64,000 nt of DNA from assembly GCA_902540655.1 (NCBI GenBank), contig CACBNQ010000001.1, positions 1 through 64,000 of the forward strand, in the 5' to 3' direction. Of this stretch, positions 30,186 through 38,359 are shown in pieces. A program made the position numbers and the translations under genes. The notes beneath the pieces were generated by a model, which worked only from the letters and a program-made list of their open reading frames with translations, made no database searches and was not told the origin of the DNA. Within the stretch, counting starts at the first letter, position 1, and every line of letters begins with the position of its first letter. The stretch is from an uncultured Alphaproteobacteria bacterium (GTDB taxonomy: Bacteria > Pseudomonadota > Alphaproteobacteria > Rhodobacterales > Rhodobacteraceae).

Positions 30186-30477
30186 GATGCCTACCTCTTC
30201 GAGTTCGCTCACAGAACCATAATATAAAGAAGAGCAGTATTAGAAATGGTTGCAGCAGGACAAAAATTAAGATGTTTATTAGGTTATACCCAAGACCTGT
30301 AAGTTCGCCCCAAACTTGTAAAACATCGACACACCACCAAAAAAGCATATCAATAAGACTCATAAAACCAAAAAATGTAGCCTCTAAAAGCATATTAAGC
30401 TCCTCCTCGGCTGCGCTAAGACTATTGGGCAAAGTATCGATTACCGAAGGCTTTCTTGTCGGGATTTTAACTTCCAT
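30178..30477 (-). CDS. small TM protein (TGLGYNL-NI family)
   Basis: TGLGYNLINILIFVLLQPFLILLFFILW; near-identical motif in 36002-36208. Confidence 0.6.
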   Translation of the reverse strand: MEVKIPTRKPSVIDTLPNSLSAAEEELNMLLEATFFGFMSLIDMLFWWCVDVLQVWGELTGLGYNLINILIFVLLQPFLILLFFILWFCERTRRGRHHG

Positions 30478-30498
30478 TATTTTTTTCCTTCAATTTAA

Positions 30499-30786
30499 TT
30501 ATTTGCAAAAGCGCATTTTCTTATGAAAGACGGTCACTATTACTTCATCTTTAGCAACAACCACTACCCCGTCTACTAACGCCGCCTTTGCAGGAGGCAA
30601 AACATTTTCTTGAATGAGTTTTTTAACCTTACGTTTAGAAATAAATTGTGAGATACAACTCGCATTTGCATACTTATATTTATCGGCATATTCCAAAATA
30701 AAATTCACAACCCAAGGCCTTATTCCTCTTTGCTGTGATCGCTTGATAGCATGATTTGAAAAAGTACTTTCAAGTATAACGCTCAT
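30499..30786 (-). CDS. DUF4258-like (RelE-superfamily-like) protein
   Basis: FSNHAIKRSQQRGIRPWVVNFILEYADKY...DGVVVVAKDEVIVTVFHKK. Confidence 0.65.
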   Translation of the reverse strand: MSVILESTFSNHAIKRSQQRGIRPWVVNFILEYADKYKYANASCISQFISKRKVKKLIQENVLPPAKAALVDGVVVVAKDEVIVTVFHKKMRFCK

Positions 30787-30817
30787 AATTTTCTCCGAAT
30801 TTTTCGTTAACTAATCC

Positions 30818-30848
30818 ACTAAACGAATGGGACAGAAAAAATATTGTG
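30818..30848 (-). promoter_or_regulatory. Candidate alternative-sigma promoter (CACAATA-N12-CATTCGTTTAGT)
   Basis: Same 12-mer as the 23720 site; 31 nt upstream of the 30786 start. Confidence 0.6.
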
Positions 30849-30886
30849 GTTAAATACACTTTTGACAAAATTACCGTCTTCTGTTT

Positions 30887-31132
30887 TCACGTAGTTCTGT
30901 CTAAACCATTATATTTTTTAAAATTAGACCTTGCACCACATGCCAACATTAGTAATTTTCCGCCGGGATATTTTTTATTAATGTGTTCGTTGAGAGTTTC
31001 GAGAACGTAACCTTCTTTTATTGTTAAATACTCAATACACCTTTCCTCAGTTTTAAATATCCCACCCTTATACTCTAAGTTAGTGGCCTCTCCATTAAAC
31101 GCCACGGTTGCCCAGATAATAAAAAGACTCAT
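30887..31132 (-). CDS. small two-Cys family protein
   Basis: FIIWATVAFNGEATNLEYKGGIFKTEERCIEYL...GKLLMLACGAR. Confidence 0.65.
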   Translation of the reverse strand: MSLFIIWATVAFNGEATNLEYKGGIFKTEERCIEYLTIKEGYVLETLNEHINKKYPGGKLLMLACGARSNFKKYNGLDRTT

Positions 31133-31138
31133 TGCAAG

Positions 31139-31381
31139 TCAGTTCCATGCGCCGAAGTCATTTCGCATAATATTTTTCCGTGCGGAGCACCCTATGACAA
31201 GAAGCCTACCCGTAGGTTGGATGCTTTGCCGTATGTCATCTACAACCTCACCAAAGTGCTTGTCGTGTTTAGCCATATATTCATAACACTCTTCTTTTGT
31301 TGAGAAATCGATTGCCTTATATTCCAATTGTTTTACTTCACCCTGAAAAAAGATTGTCGCAAAGACTATAAATTTATCCAT
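31139..31381 (-). CDS. small two-Cys family protein
   Basis: FIVFATIFFQGEVKQLEYKAIDFSTKEECYEYM...GRLLVIGCSAR; start taken at ATG 31381. Confidence 0.65.
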   Translation of the reverse strand: MDKFIVFATIFFQGEVKQLEYKAIDFSTKEECYEYMAKHDKHFGEVVDDIRQSIQPTGRLLVIGCSARKNIMRNDFGAWN

Positions 31382-31412
31382 TTCTTTCACCTATTTTTGT
31401 GCGCTCAAAAGT

Positions 31413-31443
31413 ACTTAACGAGTGGAAGATGGATTTTATTGCA
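31413..31443 (-). promoter_or_regulatory. Candidate alternative-sigma promoter (TGCAATA-N12-CACTCGTTAAGT)
   Basis: Same layout as the other three sites; 32 nt upstream of ATG 31381. Confidence 0.6.
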
Positions 31444-31512
31444 GTTGTTAAAAAAAAAAGTTTGTCCTATTTTTTCTAAGCAATTTAGAAGAAATGATTC
31501 GAGGTTTTAACA

Positions 31513-32073
31513 TTGGACCGCAAAACAAACTGGCAAGTTTTGATTGAAGATCAGCTTAAAGACTCATACCAAAAGCTGTTTGATAGGATGTTTTATCTAC
31601 AGAGTAAAAATGGTTATAGGAATGAAAGTGAAGCGGAAGAAATAGTTCACGACACGTGTGTACGATGCATAGAAAAAATGGACCAATTTGATGGGAAACA
31701 TTTTCTTGCCTGGGCACGTACGATCCTCGAAAGAATATACATAGATAAAGGACGGCGTAAAAAAAATTATGACGTTATCCTTACAGATATCAGAAACATG
31801 TCAGAGGCATATCTCAATGTTGACGTTTCAGAAGAAGTATATACCAACATAGCGTACGAAACTTGTCTTAAAAAACTTAGTGAAAAACAATATCAAGTTT
31901 TCTATTTGCAAATTAATGGACGCGATGATCGATCAGGGAAGCCAATGACGACTGAAAGAATGAGTAAGCTTCTAGGCATGCCACTTGGAACCCTCTTACC
32001 TCTCCTTGCCAGGGCAAAGAAATCATTTTCGAACTGTCTTTATAAACAATTACAGAGCACTAATGAGGAATGA
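31513..32073 (+). CDS. ECF-type RNA polymerase sigma factor
   Basis: Region 2 (EAEEIVHDTCVRCIEKMDQFDGKHFLAWARTILERIYIDKGRRKK) and region 4 (QVFYLQINGRD...MSKLLGMPLGTLLPLLARAKKSF); TTG start. Confidence 0.85.
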   Translation: MDRKTNWQVLIEDQLKDSYQKLFDRMFYLQSKNGYRNESEAEEIVHDTCVRCIEKMDQFDGKHFLAWARTILERIYIDKGRRKKNYDVILTDIRNMSEAYLNVDVSEEVYTNIAYETCLKKLSEKQYQVFYLQINGRDDRSGKPMTTERMSKLLGMPLGTLLPLLARAKKSFSNCLYKQLQSTNEE

Positions 32074-33404
32074 GTAGAATGAACTTTACAGATGAACAAA
32101 TAATGCAATATGTGGATGGCGATGCCAGTCCCGAACTTGTAAGAAATATAGGTGATGCTCGCGTGAAAGATAAAGATTTGGAAGCACGAATTTATAAGTT
32201 TCAATTAGCAAATACAATGATGCTAAAGCACACTAAAGAAAAGAAGGAAATGCCCGAACTTCTTTATGCAAGACTTCGAAAGAAAAGAATTGAAAAGGAA
32301 GAAAGTTTAGAAAAAAAGAAGAGTGCTGGCTTCAGCTTTGGCAACTTTGGTCGTGGAGCAATAGCCGCCTCAATAGCCGCTTTTGGTATTTTCATTGGGA
32401 CAGGCGCTTATCAACTGCAGACAACAAGAAATGAAAACTTGGCAAGGGAATTTTATTCTTCCTTCCAAGCAAGTGAGCGCTCTGATCAATTGGTAAACGA
32501 AATTAAACTTGCTAATGTGGGTGCTTTTTTAGAAAAAGAAAAATCTCTGAAAAAGAAGGGTCTTGAGCTGAAGTTTGATAAGCAACGGACATTATCCACA
32601 AATATGAAAGGCACAATTGATATTACTGTTAATCTTAAAAAAGATTTTTCATATAGATTAGAGAGTGGAGATTTTGTTGTGACTGGGGCTGAGCTTGGAA
32701 TAGATTTAAAGGGATTAAGCTCTGGCCTCATAACTTTAATTTATCAGGACTCAAAAGGAGAAAAACAGGTCCTCCTCGATAGAAAGCCCATAAAGAAAGG
32801 TGAAACTAAGTCGCTTGGCCCATATGAAGTTATTGGCCCCGTTGGTCTAGACTACATTCAGTATATTCATACACCTGAGAATAATGAGGAGAAAATTGAA
32901 TCTCAGATAATTGGATTCACAATTCTAAAAAATGGAGACAATCTTTTAAAAACGGCATCAAGTAATTTTATGGCGGTACCAAGCTCCCTATTTTCCAGAA
33001 CGGTGAAAATAGAGTTGGGTAATAAAATCATTGATAAGTCGATATTATCAATAGCCAATAATGCATCAGAGACTGGTAATGAGATTAGCGATCCTAATAC
33101 TGCTATTTGGCAGAGAGACGGAAGTTTTTATATAGATGTAAATGATAGTGGGTATGCAAATATAATATCCCATCGAAATAAAGAAAATACAGGATGGCAG
33201 ATATCTATAGACCGGGACGACAACAGAGTTATAGATGGTCTTGGGTTGGTATCAATTGATAATGAGGGAAAGTATTCATTCCGATGGCTGTTGGATGAAA
33301 ACGAAGATGGTGTTGTTGATAGAGTTGCTATCGATAAGGATGGTGATTGGAAAACTGAGAAAGTCTACCCGCTTTATCCTAAAGGATCCTCATTCAGTTT
33401 TTAG
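32070..33404 (+). CDS. anti-sigma-like single-pass membrane protein with EF-hand-like C-terminal loops
   Basis: FTDEQIMQYVDGDASPE anti-sigma-like N-terminus, one TM (AIAASIAAFGIFIGTGAY), ATGA overlap with the sigma gene, C-terminal DRDDNRVIDG/DENEDGVVD/DKDGDWKTE. Confidence 0.75.
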   Translation: MSRMNFTDEQIMQYVDGDASPELVRNIGDARVKDKDLEARIYKFQLANTMMLKHTKEKKEMPELLYARLRKKRIEKEESLEKKKSAGFSFGNFGRGAIAASIAAFGIFIGTGAYQLQTTRNENLAREFYSSFQASERSDQLVNEIKLANVGAFLEKEKSLKKKGLELKFDKQRTLSTNMKGTIDITVNLKKDFSYRLESGDFVVTGAELGIDLKGLSSGLITLIYQDSKGEKQVLLDRKPIKKGETKSLGPYEVIGPVGLDYIQYIHTPENNEEKIESQIIGFTILKNGDNLLKTASSNFMAVPSSLFSRTVKIELGNKIIDKSILSIANNASETGNEISDPNTAIWQRDGSFYIDVNDSGYANIISHRNKENTGWQISIDRDDNRVIDGLGLVSIDNEGKYSFRWLLDENEDGVVDRVAIDKDGDWKTEKVYPLYPKGSSFSF

Positions 33405-36012
33405 TGCGCACAAAGATAAATTCGCCACCTCGACTATCTACATTCTTAATTTGGGTATATGTAGGCACTTGATTACTATTTAGCTCAACGCTGTTTTTTA
33501 TGCTTTGATCAAAAAGTTGCATTGCAGTAATAGGTTGTGAAACTTTAGTAAGTGCTAACAAAAAATACTTAACAAAAATCGAATTTTCTCCTTGAGCAGC
33601 ATCAAAGATAGGTTCATCACCACCAGCAGTCATTACCCATCGTGACTTCAATTGACTTTTCTGTTCGAGGAGCTCTCTTTGAATTGATTTTACAGCGTTT
33701 TTCTCCTTCAGTCGTTTCTCTGCAAATATTCCTGAGAAACATGAGTCAATAACGAGTAAAATATGTTTGGCATCTGAGGCTTCTATTTCGTCTAAGATAG
33801 CACTATTGGAAATCCATGTGTACTTCTTCTCAGGGTCCGCATCAACTGGAAGCCAGTGACCTCTATCAGTCTTTTTATCTTTTTCACCGTGGCCAGAATA
33901 AAAAATTAATAAGTTATCACTTTCAGTAAGTTTGGTTCTGTAACTATATAATGTATCCAAAATCTGTGTTCGAGATTGGTTTATCAGCAATTCGGTTTTA
34001 AAATTGAATTTTGTTTTAAGTATCTCATTTACAGCCTTCGCATCAACAGCTCCTGTGTTTAATTTATCGACGTTTTGATAATTATCATTTCCAATTATAA
34101 GAGCATAATAATTACCAAACTCTATCTCTTTACCCTCATCAAAGACAGGATCACTTTTTATATCCGTCGAAGATGACAAAACCTCCACTAAAAAAGATGC
34201 TTCTGAAATTCCGAGGGATAAAGCTTTTTGAGCTTTAAGGAGGGCCATATTACTATCTTTCTGCGTTCCATCTCCCCTGAAATATGCCTGAGCAAGTAAA
34301 TAATGGGCACGACCATCATCGTTCTCGGAGGCCTTATTAAGCCACTCGAATGCCATGAATGGATTTTTTGTTGTACCCACGCCTTTGCTGTAAAACTCGG
34401 CTAACTCCCTTTGAGCCACAACGAGCCCATTTAATGCAGCACTCTGCATCAATTTGAATGCTTCTGTCGGGTTAGGAGAAATATGTACTCCTGAAGAATA
34501 CATTTTTGCCAGATGGTATTTAGCGTTAGCATCATCCTGATCAGCGCTTTTTCGGAACCATTCTATTGCGTCTTGGATGTTTTTGATAACTCCTTGGCCA
34601 TCAAGATAGGCTAACGCCACATTTGTCATCGCCTCTCTATAGCCAAGATTAGCGGATTTAACAAACCAACCAAAAGCCTGTTGCATATCTTTAGGGGCTC
34701 CTAAACCATCTCTTAAAGCTCTGCCAACTTCATTTTTCGCAATCTTATTTCCTCCCTCTGCAGATAGAAGAAACCATTTGTATGCCTCTGAAAGGTTTTT
34801 CTCAACGCCACTCCCAGTGCTGAAAGCCAATCCTAATTCCAGTTGCGCGTCAGGATTATTTTTATCAGATGCAAGCATAAACCATTTGAAAGCGTCTTTT
34901 AAATTCTGTTGAACACCCATACCTGTTTTAAAAAGAAGCCCAACATCATATTGGCTATTTGCATCTCCTTGATTTGCCGCCTTTTCAAACAAGGTGAAGG
35001 CTTTATTTATATCTCTCTCAACAAAATCACCTTGTAGATACAGCTGACCAAGAGCAAACAAACTGTCAACATGTCCTTCATCTGCTGCTTCTTCAAGCAT
35101 TTCTAATGCCTTTAATCTATCCTGTCTAATCCCATCACCATTAAAATATGCCTGTGCTAGGGCATGTTTTGCTAAGATGTTGCCTTTATCAGCGGCTTTA
35201 CTGTACCACTGTATTCCATCTCTTTTATTTTTTGGGACTCCGAGACCTTTGTAGAGCGCATCCCCAACTCTAAACTGACCTTCAGCGTTTCCCTCTTTAG
35301 CTGTCTCAGCAAAATTTCTAAAAGACGTTACAAGATTTCTTTCAATACCTTCCCCAAATAGATAGTTATTTCCAAGTCTTATGAGACGCTGGTGCTCTAA
35401 GTTCGTCATCGCTCTTTCATACCATTTTTCAGCCTCTGCTTTACTGCGTTCAACACCTTGACCCGCTAAATATCTATCCCCCAATCGCATTTGCGAATAG
35501 GGGTTATCTGCTTCCGCACCACGTTTAAGCCATTCAAGCGCCTCTGTAATATCTTTTACTACTCCCTCACCCTCTAAATAAATTTGGCCAAGGCTTGCAA
35601 AGGCCATTGGGTTTCCATTCTCTGCCGCCATTTTGTACCAAATAATAGCTTCGTTTATATCTTTTTGTGTTCCTAGACCTCTTCGTATTGCATCAGCAAG
35701 GAGTACCTGTGCATCGGAATTTCCAGCAGAAGCAGCCAGACGAAACCACTTAATAGCCGCTTCAGTATTTTTCCTGATACCGTTTTTTCCCTCGGAATAT
35801 ATTAGTGCCAACTCCAACTGACTTTTTGGAATTCCAGCCTCTGCTGACCTTTTAAGTTTTACTAAATCCAGTTTTTCGGCAGCATATAAAGCAAAGCCAA
35901 AGCACAATATACTTAAAGTCATCATAAGAACGGTTAATACTTGACTGGACTTTACCCAAGCTAAAAATTGTGCTGAATTGAGAGGCCTTAAGTTTAAAAA
36001 ATTAGAAACCAT
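33394..36012 (-). CDS. Sel1-repeat protein with C-terminal caspase (peptidase C14) domain
   Basis: More than 10 Sel1/TPR-like repeats (A..W...AA..G...A...L...Y..G.GV..); caspase His LLIFYSGHGEKD and Cys LLVIDSCFSGIF; N-terminal TM. Confidence 0.92.
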   Translation of the reverse strand: MVSNFLNLRPLNSAQFLAWVKSSQVLTVLMMTLSILCFGFALYAAEKLDLVKLKRSAEAGIPKSQLELALIYSEGKNGIRKNTEAAIKWFRLAASAGNSDAQVLLADAIRRGLGTQKDINEAIIWYKMAAENGNPMAFASLGQIYLEGEGVVKDITEALEWLKRGAEADNPYSQMRLGDRYLAGQGVERSKAEAEKWYERAMTNLEHQRLIRLGNNYLFGEGIERNLVTSFRNFAETAKEGNAEGQFRVGDALYKGLGVPKNKRDGIQWYSKAADKGNILAKHALAQAYFNGDGIRQDRLKALEMLEEAADEGHVDSLFALGQLYLQGDFVERDINKAFTLFEKAANQGDANSQYDVGLLFKTGMGVQQNLKDAFKWFMLASDKNNPDAQLELGLAFSTGSGVEKNLSEAYKWFLLSAEGGNKIAKNEVGRALRDGLGAPKDMQQAFGWFVKSANLGYREAMTNVALAYLDGQGVIKNIQDAIEWFRKSADQDDANAKYHLAKMYSSGVHISPNPTEAFKLMQSAALNGLVVAQRELAEFYSKGVGTTKNPFMAFEWLNKASENDDGRAHYLLAQAYFRGDGTQKDSNMALLKAQKALSLGISEASFLVEVLSSSTDIKSDPVFDEGKEIEFGNYYALIIGNDNYQNVDKLNTGAVDAKAVNEILKTKFNFKTELLINQSRTQILDTLYSYRTKLTESDNLLIFYSGHGEKDKKTDRGHWLPVDADPEKKYTWISNSAILDEIEASDAKHILLVIDSCFSGIFAEKRLKEKNAVKSIQRELLEQKSQLKSRWVMTAGGDEPIFDAAQGENSIFVKYFLLALTKVSQPITAMQLFDQSIKNSVELNSNQVPTYTQIKNVDSRGGEFIFVRTKN

Positions 36013-36208
36013 TTCGTTTTTTTCTCTTTGACACTTCAATCCTCCAAAGAACGAAGAAAAGTAAGATAAGTAGCGGCTGAAGAATTATAAATATAATTAT
36101 ATTTAAAAGATTATAACCTAGACCCGTCCACCTTCCCCAATCTTGAAGTATTTGACGCAAGCCCAAAAAAGCCAATCCACATCCTTTTGAAATTCTTTTG
36201 CTGACCAC
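36002..36208 (-). CDS. small TM protein (TGLGYNL-NI family)
   Basis: WTGLGYNLLNIIIFIILQPLLILLFFVLW; overlaps the caspase start. Confidence 0.55.
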   Translation of the reverse strand: MVSKRISKGCGLAFLGLRQILQDWGRWTGLGYNLLNIIIFIILQPLLILLFFVLWRIEVSKRKKRNGF

Positions 36209-36306
36209 CAGTCAAAATATGTAAAAAAAACATACCCCGTACCTATAGTCAAAATTAAGATTATTATTGTAAATCGAATAACTTTCATCTTGAATTCTGC
36301 AAAAAT

Positions 36307-36492
36307 TTATTTTTCAAGCAACCATCCCCTTGTTGCAGGGTCATTAATTGCCCTACATTCATCGTAAAACATCCTGCTATTGCTATGTTCATCTCTCATA
36401 GCAGAATTACATAGCATTTCTTGCCACCAACAACCTGGTAAAAAAATAAATAACACTATTGGAACTAGCTTGATTGATCTAGAGTTGGTCAT
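36307..36492 (-). CDS. small putative lipoprotein
   Basis: Lipobox-like VLFIFLPGC. Confidence 0.4.
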   Translation of the reverse strand: MTNSRSIKLVPIVLFIFLPGCWWQEMLCNSAMRDEHSNSRMFYDECRAINDPATRGWLLEK

Positions 36493-36809
36493 TGTACTAT
36501 TTTATTAGCTCATGCAGATATTTCAATTATGCTAATGCAAATCAAATAAACATAAGGTTGTTGTTCAAATAATAAGGTAACTTTACTTTCAAATATAGCG
36601 TATCGTATTATTAATCAGTATTAAATAGCATTTAAGTTTAGATGAACATATTATGCTGACCCATCTTAATCGACCGATGAATAACACAGGCAATTACTTC
36701 TTAAAGTTAATTTATTTCCCAGATTGGATAACACTTTGTCTTTTTAAAATATGTTAATAAAATATTTTCAGAGCTTCAGTCTTGATATAAAATTAAACCA
36801 ATATATAGA

Positions 36810-37895
36810 ATGGAGAGGAAAATGATTAGTAGAGATGATGTAGACATTGATAAAATCATGTTGAATCCTGATAATCCAAGACTTGCTGAAGCAAAACACA
36901 ATAACCAATCCAAATTAGACCAGGCAGAGGTTGATTATTATTTGAAAGCGTCTGCAGATGACCACCAAAAAGCTTTGAGAGCATCTATAATAACAGTTGG
37001 AAGGATTACAGAGCCTATCCATATTCAGAAATTGAAAAAGTCTGAGGATGGATTTGAGTATGTTGTCTTGGAAGGGAACAATCGCCTTAAGGTATATAAA
37101 GACCTACATAAGGATTTTGCAGATAAAAGTGATTATAAAGGTCAATGGAAGAAAATCCCGTGTGAAGTATATGAGAACTATGACAGGGATATTTATGACC
37201 AAATACAATTAACTTCCCATGTTATAACAAAAAAACCATGGGAACCCTATGCTCGAGGGGAATATTTATACAAGTTACAGAAATCTGGTAAGACACTTGG
37301 CGAACTGGCCGCGATGTGTGGTGGCGATGTTAGAAAGAAAAATTTGCAGCAAGAAATAGATGCTTATAAGCATATGCAGAAATGGAGAGACCCAGAGAGA
37401 GATAGTAAACAGAATGAACTTGATTATAACCCTGGCGAATACCAAAAATTTTATCAATATCAGTTAAAAAAATCGAGTTTTAATGATATGGGCTTATCGG
37501 AAGACATTTTCTTGGACATGATAGCCCAAGACAAAATTTCCTATGCTAGAGATGTTAGAAAGCTGGATACAGTTTGGTTAAATCGAAATTTTACGCCTGA
37601 AGAAAATGAGCAGGTAAAAAACGAATTAATGAAAGATGGCGGTGACACAATACAAGCATTTGCAGAACGTGACCGATTATTGGCTGCGGGTAAAACGGAC
37701 GCTCTTAAGGTAGACGAAATCATCAAACAGGCAAAAAGCCTCACGAGTGGTATAAGAAGCTTTACCCAGCTAAGCGAAAGAGAAAAATTAGCAAAAGACG
37801 AAAACAGCGTTCAAGTTTTTGACCTTTTGGCTGAAGAAGTGAATGATTTTATTGAAGAACTAAGAGACATACAAAAATACATAGTAAACAACTAA
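36810..37895 (+). CDS. ParB/sulfiredoxin-fold protein 1
   Basis: IMLNPDNPRL ... YVVLEGNNRLKVYKDL ParB-like box. Confidence 0.8.
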   Translation: MERKMISRDDVDIDKIMLNPDNPRLAEAKHNNQSKLDQAEVDYYLKASADDHQKALRASIITVGRITEPIHIQKLKKSEDGFEYVVLEGNNRLKVYKDLHKDFADKSDYKGQWKKIPCEVYENYDRDIYDQIQLTSHVITKKPWEPYARGEYLYKLQKSGKTLGELAAMCGGDVRKKNLQQEIDAYKHMQKWRDPERDSKQNELDYNPGEYQKFYQYQLKKSSFNDMGLSEDIFLDMIAQDKISYARDVRKLDTVWLNRNFTPEENEQVKNELMKDGGDTIQAFAERDRLLAAGKTDALKVDEIIKQAKSLTSGIRSFTQLSEREKLAKDENSVQVFDLLAEEVNDFIEELRDIQKYIVNN

Positions 37896-37900
37896 ACTTC

Positions 37901-38359
37901 ATGCCCGACGCTGCACATGATATGTTTGAAACGTACCTACGGAAGTTTTTAAAAGACCGCTTCCCAGATTACTATAACTCTGAAAAATATGAAATTTATG
38001 GCAAATGGGACCCGAGCTTAACCTCAAATAAAAAGGAACGAAGATTTCGCGGTGCTATTCCAGATTTAGCCATTTTATCGAAAGAATCTTATGAGGTCGT
38101 TTGTATCGGTGAGGCAAAAAGGCTAGAAGATTTTAGTACAAAAGGATTGGACCTGTCCTACCGTAGTAAGATCCAGTCAATGGAGTATGTGGATTGGCTT
38201 TTAGCGCATAAAGATCAATATAAGAGGCTCGAGTTGGTTTACTCTGTACCAAGAACATTTCATGCGACTACAAACAACATCTTAAAGAGAATGCTATCAA
38301 AAAAAAGTATTCAAATTGACACATTTGTTATAAGTAAATGGCCATTGGAAAATGCATAA
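37901..38359 (+). CDS. PD-(D/E)XK-like nuclease-fold protein
   Basis: GAIPDLAILSKESYEVVCIGEAKRLED fits PD-x(n)-ExK; overlaps the next ORF. Confidence 0.6.
   Translation: MPDAAHDMFETYLRKFLKDRFPDYYNSEKYEIYGKWDPSLTSNKKERRFRGAIPDLAILSKESYEVVCIGEAKRLEDFSTKGLDLSYRSKIQSMEYVDWLLAHKDQYKRLELVYSVPRTFHATTNNILKRMLSKKSIQIDTFVISKWPLENA

Noticed and set aside
31400-31512. Autoregulatory copy of the CATTCGTTTAGT motif in front of the sigma gene (GCAATTT...GATTCGAGG)
   Set aside because: Wrong spacing (9 instead of 12 nt), several mismatches, and only about 16 nt from the start codon; not convincing.
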